Source of the DNA: Wolbachia endosymbiont (group A) of Rhinocyllus conicus
GTDB lineage: Bacteria; Pseudomonadota; Alphaproteobacteria; Rickettsiales; Anaplasmataceae
Direction: 5' to 3'
DNA length: 64,000 bases
Assembly: GCF_947250775.1 (NCBI RefSeq)
Contig: NZ_OX366349.1
Location: forward strand, 310,001 to 374,000
The notes under the pieces are model-generated. The model ran no database searches. It was given only the letters and a program-made list of their open reading frames with translations, and was not told where the DNA came from. The translations under genes and the position numbers were made by a program. Numbering within the stretch: the first letter of the stretch is position 1; every line of letters begins with the position of its first letter. Shown here piece after piece: positions 1 through 8,095 of this stretch.

Positions 1-369
1 AATATCATTATAGATAAATCTAATCCGTTGAATGGTGGTATATACCTTCTGATAATTTTCAATGGTGGGTAAGTCAGCTGATTCAAGGTGCGCATTATGC
101 GATTGACAGTATCATTATACACGTTCACTATATTAAGCCTAATCAATAAATCTAGGACAATCCAACATATTAGAATGAAGCTATAAAGATCAAGTAACGT
201 GTTGAGTAGATATATAATTGGATGCATGCATATCTATTACACGAAAGTTATAATAAAGACAAGTATTTAGCCTTTTCAAACTCAAAATGTTGTTTTTGCT
301 GAACCAAAAAAAACTTCATTTTTTGAGCTGCACCTAAGGTAGGAGGAAGGAGGGCTGTATAAAATATAT
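1..369. other. no gene recognised
   Basis: No convincing gene is visible. A short open frame on the plus strand (about 24-149) encodes a Trp-rich peptide without a usable start. It could be the tail of a decayed gene, but I cannot assign it. The rest is AT-rich spacer downstream of the toxin gene on the minus strand. Confidence 0.4.
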
Positions 370-681
370 TTAATGTTTCAGTAGGTCCAATATTGCCTGC
401 TTGTAAATATTGTCCCTGTGTCCTATTGAAACAATAATTACTATACGTTTTGCAGTATTTACACGATAGACAATACGGTAATCATCAGCAACTTTTATTC
501 TTCTATGTCCCTTTAATCTCTTGCGTAGCAACACACCGTTACCAATAGGATCAATCTCAAGATACTTTTTTATTGCGTCTTTAATACTTGGCTTTACATC
601 TTTCGGCAAGAAAGGCAAATTTCTTTTAAGAACATGCTTTAGATATTTAATGGTGTATCGCTTATTTCCAGATGTCTTCAC
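370..681 (-). CDS. RelE/ParE-family toxin
   Basis: A 103-residue basic protein of the RelE/ParE/YoeB toxin superfamily. In this family such proteins act as ribosome-dependent mRNA endonucleases (RelE) or gyrase poisons (ParE); which applies here is not visible. The family signature is the C-terminal strand block running LRKRLKGHRRIKVADDYRIV followed by a YRV and hydrophobic strand. The start is GTG at 681 and lies inside the 3' end of the upstream antitoxin gene, overlapping it by 20 bases. This is normal for type II toxin-antitoxin operons and implies translational coupling. The length is normal, so the toxin may be intact. Confidence 0.82.
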   Translation of the reverse strand: MKTSGNKRYTIKYLKHVLKRNLPFLPKDVKPSIKDAIKKYLEIDPIGNGVLLRKRLKGHRRIKVADDYRIVYRVNTAKRIVIIVSIGHRDNIYKQAILDLLKH

Positions 682-883
682 TATCCTCTACTTCTTCTGC
701 ATCATCAGCATTTAACTCCCTAATAATTTTGGAAAATGCAATATCTTCCGCTTCAAGTTCGATTGCTTCCTTGACTAGCTTTTCTGTTAATTTTTGAACA
801 GACTGCTTAGTGGCTCTAGCTAGTCCAACAAGATGCTGCGAAGTTTTTGGGTCAAAAGTTATACTAATTCCTGAATCTGCCAT
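662..883 (-). CDS. RelB-like antitoxin
   Basis: A small acidic protein of 73 residues starting MADSGISITF, placed directly upstream of the RelE-like toxin. The N-terminal half has a strand-helix-helix pattern expected for a ribbon-helix-helix DNA-binding domain. The C-terminal tail is strongly acidic (DDAEEVEDSEDIW), as expected for a toxin-neutralising segment. I chose the ATG at 883; an upstream TTG would add four residues. Families of this kind normally repress their own promoter. The order antitoxin then toxin with overlap supports the assignment, though the sequence alone does not fix the exact antitoxin family. Confidence 0.75.
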   Translation of the reverse strand: MADSGISITFDPKTSQHLVGLARATKQSVQKLTEKLVKEAIELEAEDIAFSKIIRELNADDAEEVEDSEDIWK

Positions 884-1092
884 ATGTTTTACCAAAGTCT
901 ACTAACAATTATACAACATTTTTCTGAATTTTTCAATAAAGAAAGTTGATGATATGTAAGAAAAATTCTGCCACCTGCGTTAATAAACAATTAAAGATTT
1001 AGCATATTTGTCTACGATAGTATTCCTCTATTCTATTACTTAAGTTAGACCACTTTTTTCTATTAATATTTTTTGTTTACAAAGATGAGCAA

Positions 1093-1530
1093 TTACTCAT
1101 CACGCAGTTGATCTATGGATATAATACTACCGTTTGATAATTTTTCAGTACATTTTTCACTTTTGTATTCTTTATCAGAATCGATACTGATTTTGTCAAA
1201 TATTAAAATATCTCCTGAAATTTTATCACGAAACTCACTAATAGCAAAAAACGGTATAGTAATTCGCTCTTGTTTTCCTTGAAAACTCAAACTGACGCTA
1301 AATTTATCCTCAGAAACTTTTAAATCATAGAATTGATGCTGTAATATAATAAGCATTTGAGTGGGGTATGACTTTTTCAAACGATCTGGCATGGTCACAC
1401 CATTAAAATATGTGAAAAATAATATTTCTAAATGAGGGATAAAACCATTACCTGATATAACATCTAAAGTCTTTTTGATAACTTGAAACTTGGCAGAATT
1501 AAGCAATTTTTTGTAATCTGTTTGCTCCAT
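1093..1530 (-). CDS. sspB: SspB-like ClpXP adaptor
   Basis: A 145-residue protein resembling the alphaproteobacterial SspB family (stringent starvation protein B). SspB proteins bind the tmRNA-added degradation tag and deliver tagged proteins to ClpXP. Family-like features are an N-terminal helix followed by a beta-rich core (residues about 30-110, with FFTYFNG, MLIILQHQFYDL and ERITIPFFAISEF) and a less conserved acidic tail. The E. coli-type C-terminal ClpX-binding motif is not obvious. The gene starts about ten bases beyond the probable 3' end of the tmRNA gene on the same strand, so the tag RNA and its likely reader sit side by side and may share a promoter. The alternative is an uncharacterised protein of similar fold. 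Confidence 0.68.
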   Translation of the reverse strand: MEQTDYKKLLNSAKFQVIKKTLDVISGNGFIPHLEILFFTYFNGVTMPDRLKKSYPTQMLIILQHQFYDLKVSEDKFSVSLSFQGKQERITIPFFAISEFRDKISGDILIFDKISIDSDKEYKSEKCTEKLSNGSIISIDQLRDE

Positions 1531-1539
1531 ATAACTTCC

Positions 1540-1849
1540 ACATACGTAAATTTTTGGGGAACTTCTGTTACCCGGCGTTCCCTGAACCGTGCTTATAGCA
1601 ATGAAGTTATAGTGCTTAAATTAAGCAGCTATTGCATCATTGTCTTCAGCAGCAAAATTATCGTTTGCATTTAAATTATGAACTCTTAGCGGTGGTGTCT
1701 AACCGAGCAAAACTACCATCTTTACTATGCATGTCGATCCTTATTCGCCCCCATATAAATTAAAAATATGGTGGAGGCGCCGAGTACTGCCCTCGGGTCC
1801 AATACACCTATTACAGGGTGATTTTATTGCTATAGTACACAAAATGTAC
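1540..1849 (-). ncRNA. ssrA: two-piece permuted tmRNA
   Basis: This is transfer-messenger RNA, which rescues stalled ribosomes and appends a degradation tag. Reading the minus strand: the acceptor piece comes first and ends in CCACCA at 1774-1769. A short AT-rich spacer follows. The coding piece then starts at 1752 with GGGGGCGAATAAGGATCGAC, the classic tmRNA 5' end. The tag frame runs from 1668 to 1621 and encodes ANDNFAAEDNDAIAA followed by TAA. Acceptor before coding piece is the circular permutation known in alphaproteobacteria, where processing yields two RNAs. The 5' end is set from the promoter; the 3' end is approximate. Confidence 0.93.
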
Positions 1850-1855
1850 ATAGCT

Positions 1856-1884
1856 ATTATATAGCAACATTAAATAAATGTCAA
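1856..1884 (-). promoter_or_regulatory. sigma-70 promoter of tmRNA
   Basis: The minus strand has a perfect TTGACA at 1884-1879, a spacer of exactly 17 bases, and a perfect TATAAT at 1861-1856. Transcription would start near 1849, just before the acceptor piece of the tmRNA. This is a full consensus promoter. The sspB-like gene downstream could be read from it. Confidence 0.88.
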
Positions 1885-2118
1885 GATATTATGACCTTAA
1901 GTTGATTTATTGCTAAGACAAAATTAAGATTTCCAGTAAAAAATTCTGTGACCTTACCCAGAAAAAGTGGAGAGAAAGTTAAGAAAATTTTTTACAAAAA
2001 GAATGATGAATCACAATGTTCAGGAATGCAATAATTAATAGTAGAATGCCTACGCTGTTTTTTGTAAAAATTTCTATGTATTCAAATATAGCAGTTCTAG
2101 CTTGTTGAACGGAGTGCT

Positions 2119-2312
2119 TAGGTCCAAAGTGTGATGGTATGATATATAAGAAATTGCCATCGAAGGAGGAATTATGGTTACACCTTTACAACTTTGTTAT
2201 ATTACGCAAAAAGACTCAAAACTCTCAAAACCTTATGAATTTATATGTAACCAGTGGACACAAGCATCCTGAATTATTTATACTAAATCCATACCATCAC
2301 ACTTTGGACCTA
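2119..2312. repeat. MITE-like element with 23-bp inverted ends
   Basis: A perfect 23-bp inverted repeat (2119-2141 and 2290-2312) bounds about 190 bp in a gene-free stretch between the tmRNA and the barrel-protein gene. An 82-codon open frame overlaps it but has no recognisable product. The structure fits a miniature inverted-repeat transposable element. I see no clear target duplication and no second copy in this window. The rest of 1885-2512 shows nothing else that I can support. Confidence 0.5.
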
Positions 2313-2512
2313 CTTCCTTATTCATTCTCACAATCCGTGAACGGTTACAAATACTGGAGTTTACCCTTTTTCTTGTTATTTTTTTAATCTATAGTTAGCA
2401 TTCAAAACCATATTCGAAAAGTATCTCATATATTTCCAGATTTTTTCAATGCTGTTTATTTCATCCTCAACATTGTCTCTACCTTTATGAACTAAGTTAC
2501 AATTTAGCAGCA

Positions 2513-3106
2513 TTAAAAATTATAACGTATTCCTACCTCCAGAGTTGCATCTGGTATTTGTAATGCTTTTATACCACTTAGTTGCCCGCCTGCAGCAATA
2601 CCAACTGCACCAACTATCTGTGGAGCAATTTCATAATCAACACCGACCTTCAGTTTATAGGAAATAGAACCCAGTATTTTGTCTACTACAGATGCCTCCT
2701 CTGCAGCAGCTCCATCCCCTTCTGAAGATCCACTTGCTTTACCAAAGCCAAAAGGTATTACTTGTAAGTATCCTCCTAAACCTCCACTGACATATAGTTT
2801 AACGGGATCAATATCAAGGTCAGGGTAATAACGATAATTTGCCAATAAGCTAGCCCCTATTTTCCTTGTATCCTTATTAGCAATATCACTCATGTTAGCA
2901 AGAACCTCAAGTTCAAACTTAGAGTTTTTGTCATGATGATAACCAAAAACAACGCTAGGTTTCATTACAAAGCCACCACCCCATCCAGCACCAAAGTTTA
3001 AACCTGCATAGTACTGATCTTCTGACTTACTTGCACTATTATTAGCTGCACCTGCTAGAGATGAAGTAAGCAACACAGCCAAAACGCATAATCTCTTCAT
3101 TTTCAT
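2513..3106 (-). CDS. outer-membrane beta-barrel protein
   Basis: A 197-residue secreted protein. The first 20 or so residues form a clear signal peptide (KRLCVLAVLLTSSLAGA), cleaved probably just after the alanine run. The mature part has alternating beta strands typical of small eight-stranded barrels and ends in RYNF, the terminal aromatic signature used for outer-membrane insertion. It resembles the Msp/P44/opacity-like surface proteins of Anaplasmataceae. A low-complexity Ser/Gly/Ala/Glu segment near residues 115-135 is probably an extracellular loop. I chose the ATG at 3106 because AGGAG lies just upstream; a longer frame starts at 3139. Function beyond surface exposure is unknown. Confidence 0.75.
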   Translation of the reverse strand: MKMKRLCVLAVLLTSSLAGAANNSASKSEDQYYAGLNFGAGWGGGFVMKPSVVFGYHHDKNSKFELEVLANMSDIANKDTRKIGASLLANYRYYPDLDIDPVKLYVSGGLGGYLQVIPFGFGKASGSSEGDGAAAEEASVVDKILGSISYKLKVGVDYEIAPQIVGAVGIAAGGQLSGIKALQIPDATLEVGIRYNF

Positions 3107-3287
3107 ATAACTCCTCATACAAAAAAATATATAATGCATAAGTATATATCCTTTATATTAAAAAAGATATAACCACATGTCAAAAAAAGTATACCCACAA
3201 AGTAAAGGATGTGCTACTCGGATGTATCCGTTCAGCAGAATGGCAAAATAGGTAGACAAGCTAACGTATTTGTTAAGTTATGTGTAA

Positions 3288-3515
3288 ACAGGAGGTTATG
3301 AGAAACTTGTAATAAAGTTGTATAACATAGCTGTTCATAGAGCTCACCCAAATCGGGCATATGCATTTGCAAAAGCCTGCAATCACTTTGCAAAAACCGA
3401 TAAATTAGATGCAAAACTGTTGGAAAAATATGCTGAATTCATCGCAAAAAACGATGGGGTAAAAGACTTACTATTACCCACAAATAAAAACATAGTATTG
3501 TATTTACTCAAATAA
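3288..3515 (+). pseudogene. IS110-family transposase fragment
   Basis: The reading frame begins in TGGYEKL without a start codon and continues through AVHRAHPNRAYAFAKAC and a KTDKLDAKLLEKYAEF block. That is the middle of the DEDD RuvC-like domain of IS110 transposases: the Glu-Thr-(Gly)-Gly-Tyr region, then K-(T/S)-D-x-x-D. The N-terminal part is missing and the frame ends after about 75 codons. It is a remnant, not a working gene, and is from a different IS110 lineage than the two larger copies in this window. Confidence 0.7.
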
Positions 3516-3861
3516 TTTAATTTTATTAACCTGAAAGCTTATTGGATTAAAATTATTAAACTAAGAGTTATAATTTTAGCAACTAAAAGCTGTAAATTGC
3601 ACCATATAAACAGTTATTTCAAGCAAAAGTTATGCCATTAAGAGCTATGCAACAAACATTTATATTTGTGGGTAATAGTAAGATCTAAATCCGATAGAGC
3701 ATTGTTGGCACACCATCAAAAGTCGCCTCAGACCTCTAATGCATCAATGTACAGACTTACACCTTTTAGTTGGTAATACCATTTTAGACGTTTATCATTC
3801 GTTTTAGAAAATACTATAGAATCCAGAAAAAAACATGCCTAGATGAGCTATTTGAATGACA
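3516..3861. other. intergenic relic, no gene
   Basis: About 345 bases between the IS110 scrap and the J-domain/ankyrin gene. No open frame, tRNA or clear repeat is visible. It is probably decayed transposon-derived DNA. Confidence 0.35.
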
Positions 3862-5295
3862 TTAGTTGTTAGTTACGCAACTTTCATAACAGCTTCGCTT
3901 ATGACATTTGTTTACTGTTATGTCTGTAAGATACCCTACTATACCACCTAATGCTGCACCTGCAATTCCTAATAATACAGCAGTTGCAATTACTCCGATA
4001 GCAATAATCTCAGGTATAATTCCTATTGCAGCTAGTGTGGCTCCTACAGCACCAAATAATAATGCTAAGCCTATAACTCTTGGGGAAATTCCTGAAGCTT
4101 GTTTTTGTCGAGAATGATGATTCTTATTATCTGTTATAGGTGGCTGAGCACTTTGCTTTTCCACTGTATGTAAGTTATTGTTAGTTGCTTTTTCTTTGTG
4201 TTCATTAAATAATTTTACAAGCTTACTTTTCTTTTTAAAGTCGGCCCAACATGATGCACTGGCGTTTGACCCCCCCTTTTCTTCTTGACCACAAAATTTA
4301 GGGTCAGCGTCTGCCTTCAATAGTAATTTTGCAATTTCAATATCATGATCAGTTTCCACACTATCACTGTAAGCAATACATTGTAACATCTTACTTTTTT
4401 GCCTATTAGATGCATACGGTAAAAGCATTTCTACTGTACTCTGACTATATTTTGTAATATTGCCGATAATTAACTTTTCTTCTACATCTACACCAATTTC
4501 AGCACCGTGTTCAAACAGTACCTTAACAACATCATTTTTGCTTTCTTCTAGAGCATAATACAGCGGTGTATATTTAGATACACTACATGTATTAGGATCT
4601 GCTCCATGCTTTAGAAGCATACTTATGACATCAAGATTACCTAGATCACATGCAATATGTAAAGGGGTGCCAATACCTTCCATCAAAATATTAACATCTA
4701 TTGCGTTAAGTTGTGAGCATAGCTCGACACTGCTATTATGAGCTGATATTGAATTGTTAGCGCTATACTTTGATAAAACTTCTTCAAGTAGCTCTATCCA
4801 ACCTGATTCAAAATTGCTGCAGGAATTTTTTACAATGTAGTGCAATATTGACTCCCCAGTCCATGAACCAAAAGTTCTGGTTTGTGAATTGATATTTTTG
4901 ACTTTTTCTAACAAAATTTTTGTCTTGGCTAGATCTTTATCATTAAGAGCCTTAAATAAATCAACCTCTTCTTCACTTAGATGTGAGCCGTAGCGTTTTC
5001 TAAGAAGTTCTTTTGCCCAGTTTTCAAAATATTCAGCCAAGTTGTTAATCCAATCATCATTAGGCTGTTGGCTAATGAATTCTTCAGCCATCTCGCCTAT
5101 TGATATTTTATATGCTACTGATATTTCTTTAAACTTTTCTGTTGCTGTCTTTTGCTCTTCTTGGCTTTTATCTGACCATTTGTCGGGATGCCATTTCAAT
5201 GCAAGCTCGTGATATGCCTTCTTAATCTCTTCTGTGCTTGCACTCTCTGACAATCCTAATACTTTGAATGCCTCTTTACGTGTTTTTGGAATCAT
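3862..5295 (-). CDS. J-domain/ankyrin membrane protein
   Basis: A 477-residue protein with an unusual domain order. An N-terminal J domain (residues about 1-70) contains the essential HPD motif (KWHPDKW) that stimulates Hsp70 ATPase. Ankyrin repeats follow in the middle (about 200-290, for example TPLHIACDLGNLDVISMLL and TPLYYALEESKNDVVKVLF, with degenerate repeats either side). A Gly/Ala/Ile-rich hydrophobic stretch near the C-terminus looks like two transmembrane helices, with a short Cys-rich tail. I chose the ATG at 5295 because GGGGGAGTG lies just upstream; a TTG would add six residues. It is divergent from priA. Ankyrin proteins are the classic candidate effectors of Wolbachia; the J domain suggests recruitment of a chaperone. 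Function is inferred only. Confidence 0.8.
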   Translation of the reverse strand: MIPKTRKEAFKVLGLSESASTEEIKKAYHELALKWHPDKWSDKSQEEQKTATEKFKEISVAYKISIGEMAEEFISQQPNDDWINNLAEYFENWAKELLRKRYGSHLSEEEVDLFKALNDKDLAKTKILLEKVKNINSQTRTFGSWTGESILHYIVKNSCSNFESGWIELLEEVLSKYSANNSISAHNSSVELCSQLNAIDVNILMEGIGTPLHIACDLGNLDVISMLLKHGADPNTCSVSKYTPLYYALEESKNDVVKVLFEHGAEIGVDVEEKLIIGNITKYSQSTVEMLLPYASNRQKSKMLQCIAYSDSVETDHDIEIAKLLLKADADPKFCGQEEKGGSNASASCWADFKKKSKLVKLFNEHKEKATNNNLHTVEKQSAQPPITDNKNHHSRQKQASGISPRVIGLALLFGAVGATLAAIGIIPEIIAIGVIATAVLLGIAGAALGGIVGYLTDITVNKCHKRSCYESCVTNN

Positions 5296-5396
5296 ACTCA
5301 CTCCCCCAATCAAATTAATTTAGTATAATGCTATACCAGTTTAACCCACAAAAATCAAGCAAACAAATCCTTAAAACAATGCTAAACTCAATCACT

Positions 5397-7400
5397 ATGG
5401 CAAGAACAGTTGACGTATTACTACCACTTCCAATTGATCAGTTATTTTCATATGCAGTTGAAGAAAATACTGAAGTTTCAGTTGGAGATTACGTAGTGGT
5501 GCCATTTGGCAAAAAACGCTTGATCGGAATAGTTTGGAAATATAGTGACAAGAGTGGTCGAGCATTAAAATTTATTGAGCAAAAAATCGATTTACCAAAT
5601 ATTAGACCAAAATTGATCACATTTGCAGAGTGGGTTGCACAATACAATGTAATGCCTATTGGTATGCTTGCCAAAGTGATAATGGGAGGAGTGTTAAAAG
5701 TAAACCAAATAGATAAATTGGTTTGTGCTAAGCAGAAGCAGGAAATAAGTGAAATAAGTTGCCAATTAAACCCTGAACAGCAGATAGCTAGCGATAAAAT
5801 AATAAGCAGTTTAAATGAGTATTCAGTGACTTTGCTTGACGGTGAGACAGGATCTGGAAAAACGGAAGTTTACTTATCCGCAATTGCAAAATTGGTAGAA
5901 ACTGTAAACAGTGCACAAATTTTAATCCTCTTGCCTGAAATTGTTTTAACTTCACAATTGGTAAATCGTGTTCGCGGTCAGATATCAAAAAACTTAGTTG
6001 AATGGCACTCAGGGCTCACTCCAAAAACTCGCCGGAATAATTGGCTCAATATAGCAAGTGGAAATGCGCAGATAATTATTGGTGCACGGTCAGCGCTTTT
6101 TTTGCCTTATAAAAACCTAAAATTGATTATCATTGATGAAGAGCACGACTCATCTTTTAAACAAGAACAGGGAATTATATATAATGCTCGAGATATGGCG
6201 ATAATCTTAGCCAAATTTGAAAATATTCCGATTATTTTATCATCAGCAACTCCACTGCTTGAAACGATTCATCATGTTAAAAGCGGGAATTACAATCATG
6301 TAAAGCTAACCAAGCGATTCGGTGGTGCAGAATTGCCACTCATTAAAGTAGTAGATATGAGGAACAACAAGCAATGGATCTCCTCTGAGCTTTTTGAAAG
6401 CATCAAACAAACCATAGAGAAAAAACAGCAGGTTATGCTCTTTTTAAACCGCCGAGGGTATGCACAACTGGCAGTTTGTAAAAAGTGTGGATATAAAATT
6501 TCCTGCTTAAATTGTGCTGTTTGGCTTACATATCACAAGAAAAAAAATGCTCTTTTGTGCCATCATTGCTCTTATCAATTAAAACTCCCAGAAAAATGCT
6601 CTGATTGCCAGAGTGAACAGTCATTTTCCCTTTATGGCGTAGGAATTGAAAGGTTACTTGAAGAAATGGTGAAATTAATACCAAACGCAAAAACTGCGAT
6701 GATAAGCAGCGATCAGAAGTCGGTTAGTAACGTAATTGACTTGGTACTGAAAGAAGAGGTGAACATTATAATCGGCACACAAATAATTGCTAAGGGGCAC
6801 AATTTTCCTAAATTAACTTTGGTTGGAGTAATGAATGCAGATTTGAGTCTCGAAAATTCTGATTTAAGAGCAGCAGAAAAGACGTATCAATTGTTGCACC
6901 AAGTTGCAGGCAGGTCAGGAAGGTTCAATGAAAAAGGAATGGTAATAGTGCAAACCAATAATCCTGAAAGTTCAATAATAAAAGCATTGCTACATCAAAA
7001 AAGGGACTCATTTTATGAAATTGAACTTAAGTCAAGACGCGAAGCCAAAATGCCACCATTTAGCAGATTAATAGCGCTTATAATTTGTGGTAAGAATCAG
7101 ATTGCGACACAAAAAGCAGCGAATGAAATAGTAAAATCTCTTCTCTGTCATACAAGTAGCTCAACTACTTGTATTCAGGAAAAAAATGTAAGTGCAGACA
7201 AAAAGGAATTTGAAATTCTTGGTCCATCACCAGCAGCAATAAATTTCTTAAATAATAAGTATCGGTATAGGGTGTTGCTAAAAATACACAATAAGCACAG
7301 TCTATCTATACAAAAGAAGCTGAAATGTTGGATTAAAAATTGTAACTTGAATTCGAGTATTGCAGTGATAATAGATGTTGATCCTGTGAGTTTTTTTTAA
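5397..7400 (+). CDS. priA: primosomal helicase PriA
   Basis: PriA restarts stalled replication forks by unwinding lagging-strand DNA and loading the primosome. The protein shows the N-terminal 3' DNA-binding domain (VDVLLPLPIDQLFSYAV), Walker A (DGETGSGKTEVY), a DEEH box (IIIDEEHDSSFKQ), the zinc-binding cysteine cluster (CKKCGYKISCLNC, then CHHC and CSDC), and the late helicase motif around AGRSGRF. About 667 residues, slightly shorter than E. coli PriA. I prefer the ATG at 5397 because it begins right before the conserved domain; an in-frame upstream start at 5328 is possible. It converges with petA, leaving a gap of only nine bases. Confidence 0.95.
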   Translation: MARTVDVLLPLPIDQLFSYAVEENTEVSVGDYVVVPFGKKRLIGIVWKYSDKSGRALKFIEQKIDLPNIRPKLITFAEWVAQYNVMPIGMLAKVIMGGVLKVNQIDKLVCAKQKQEISEISCQLNPEQQIASDKIISSLNEYSVTLLDGETGSGKTEVYLSAIAKLVETVNSAQILILLPEIVLTSQLVNRVRGQISKNLVEWHSGLTPKTRRNNWLNIASGNAQIIIGARSALFLPYKNLKLIIIDEEHDSSFKQEQGIIYNARDMAIILAKFENIPIILSSATPLLETIHHVKSGNYNHVKLTKRFGGAELPLIKVVDMRNNKQWISSELFESIKQTIEKKQQVMLFLNRRGYAQLAVCKKCGYKISCLNCAVWLTYHKKKNALLCHHCSYQLKLPEKCSDCQSEQSFSLYGVGIERLLEEMVKLIPNAKTAMISSDQKSVSNVIDLVLKEEVNIIIGTQIIAKGHNFPKLTLVGVMNADLSLENSDLRAAEKTYQLLHQVAGRSGRFNEKGMVIVQTNNPESSIIKALLHQKRDSFYEIELKSRREAKMPPFSRLIALIICGKNQIATQKAANEIVKSLLCHTSSSTTCIQEKNVSADKKEFEILGPSPAAINFLNNKYRYRVLLKIHNKHSLSIQKKLKCWIKNCNLNSSIAVIIDVDPVSFF

Positions 7401-7409
7401 CGAGTTCCG

Positions 7410-8009
7410 TTAAGCCTTCTTGCCAATTACCACAACATTCTCACTGGGAAAAAAATAATCAGGTACAACCATATTTTTTGGTGCAGGTCCCCCAATTACT
7501 CGGCCTGATGTGTCATAATATGAACCGTGGCAAGGGCAGAACCAACCGTTACCATCTTTTGTAGCGTGATCAATCGGCACACACCCAAGATGTGTACATA
7601 TTCCGATCATGATTAACCATTCATCTTTTCCTTCGTATACTCTCTGCTCATCTAATTGAGGATCCCTCAAGCTCTTCACATTCACAGCTCTTGCAGCCTC
7701 AATTTCTTGCTTTGTGCGTCTACGAATGAATACTGGTTTACCTTGCCACTTTACTTTTACTCCGTGTCCTTCCTGAATTCCAGACAAATTCACCTCCACT
7801 GTGGAAGTTGCTAAAACTTCAGCAGAAGGATTCATAGACTTAACCAGTGGCCAAAGTCCACTTGCAGCTCCTATACCTGCCATAGCGCATGTAGTTAATG
7901 TTATAAAATCTCTCCTACTCTTATTTTTAGTAAGATCTTTAACATGAGGTGTTTTTTTATCCTCTTTGTTTGCCAGTGGTTTTTTATTTTTAGTTAAATT
8001 TTTGTCCAT
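7410..8009 (-). CDS. petA: Rieske iron-sulfur subunit of cytochrome bc1
   Basis: The ubiquinol-cytochrome c reductase Rieske protein carries electrons from ubiquinol to cytochrome c1. A twin-arginine-like SRRDF at residues 31-35 precedes a single membrane anchor (about 37-55). The two cluster-binding loops are intact: Cys138-Thr-His140-Leu-Gly-Cys143 and Cys158-Pro-Cys160-His161-Gly-Ser. The length (199) is normal. In many alphaproteobacteria petA is followed by petB and petC, but here the next gene downstream is the convergent priA, so the other bc1 subunits must be elsewhere. Confidence 0.95.
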   Translation of the reverse strand: MDKNLTKNKKPLANKEDKKTPHVKDLTKNKSRRDFITLTTCAMAGIGAASGLWPLVKSMNPSAEVLATSTVEVNLSGIQEGHGVKVKWQGKPVFIRRRTKQEIEAARAVNVKSLRDPQLDEQRVYEGKDEWLIMIGICTHLGCVPIDHATKDGNGWFCPCHGSYYDTSGRVIGGPAPKNMVVPDYFFPSENVVVIGKKA

Positions 8010-8095
8010 TGATCTCTACTTAGCCATAAGTATATATTTTAAATTAAATACTGCGTATTAATCAACAAAAACTTGCGCTTTTTGTTTAACCTGTA

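Noticed and set aside
24..149. Trp-rich open frame at the window start
   Set aside because: No start codon and no recognised family; kept only as a comment.
2139..2387. 82-codon frame in the MITE-like region
   Set aside because: No recognisable product, no ribosome site of note, and it runs through both inverted-repeat arms.
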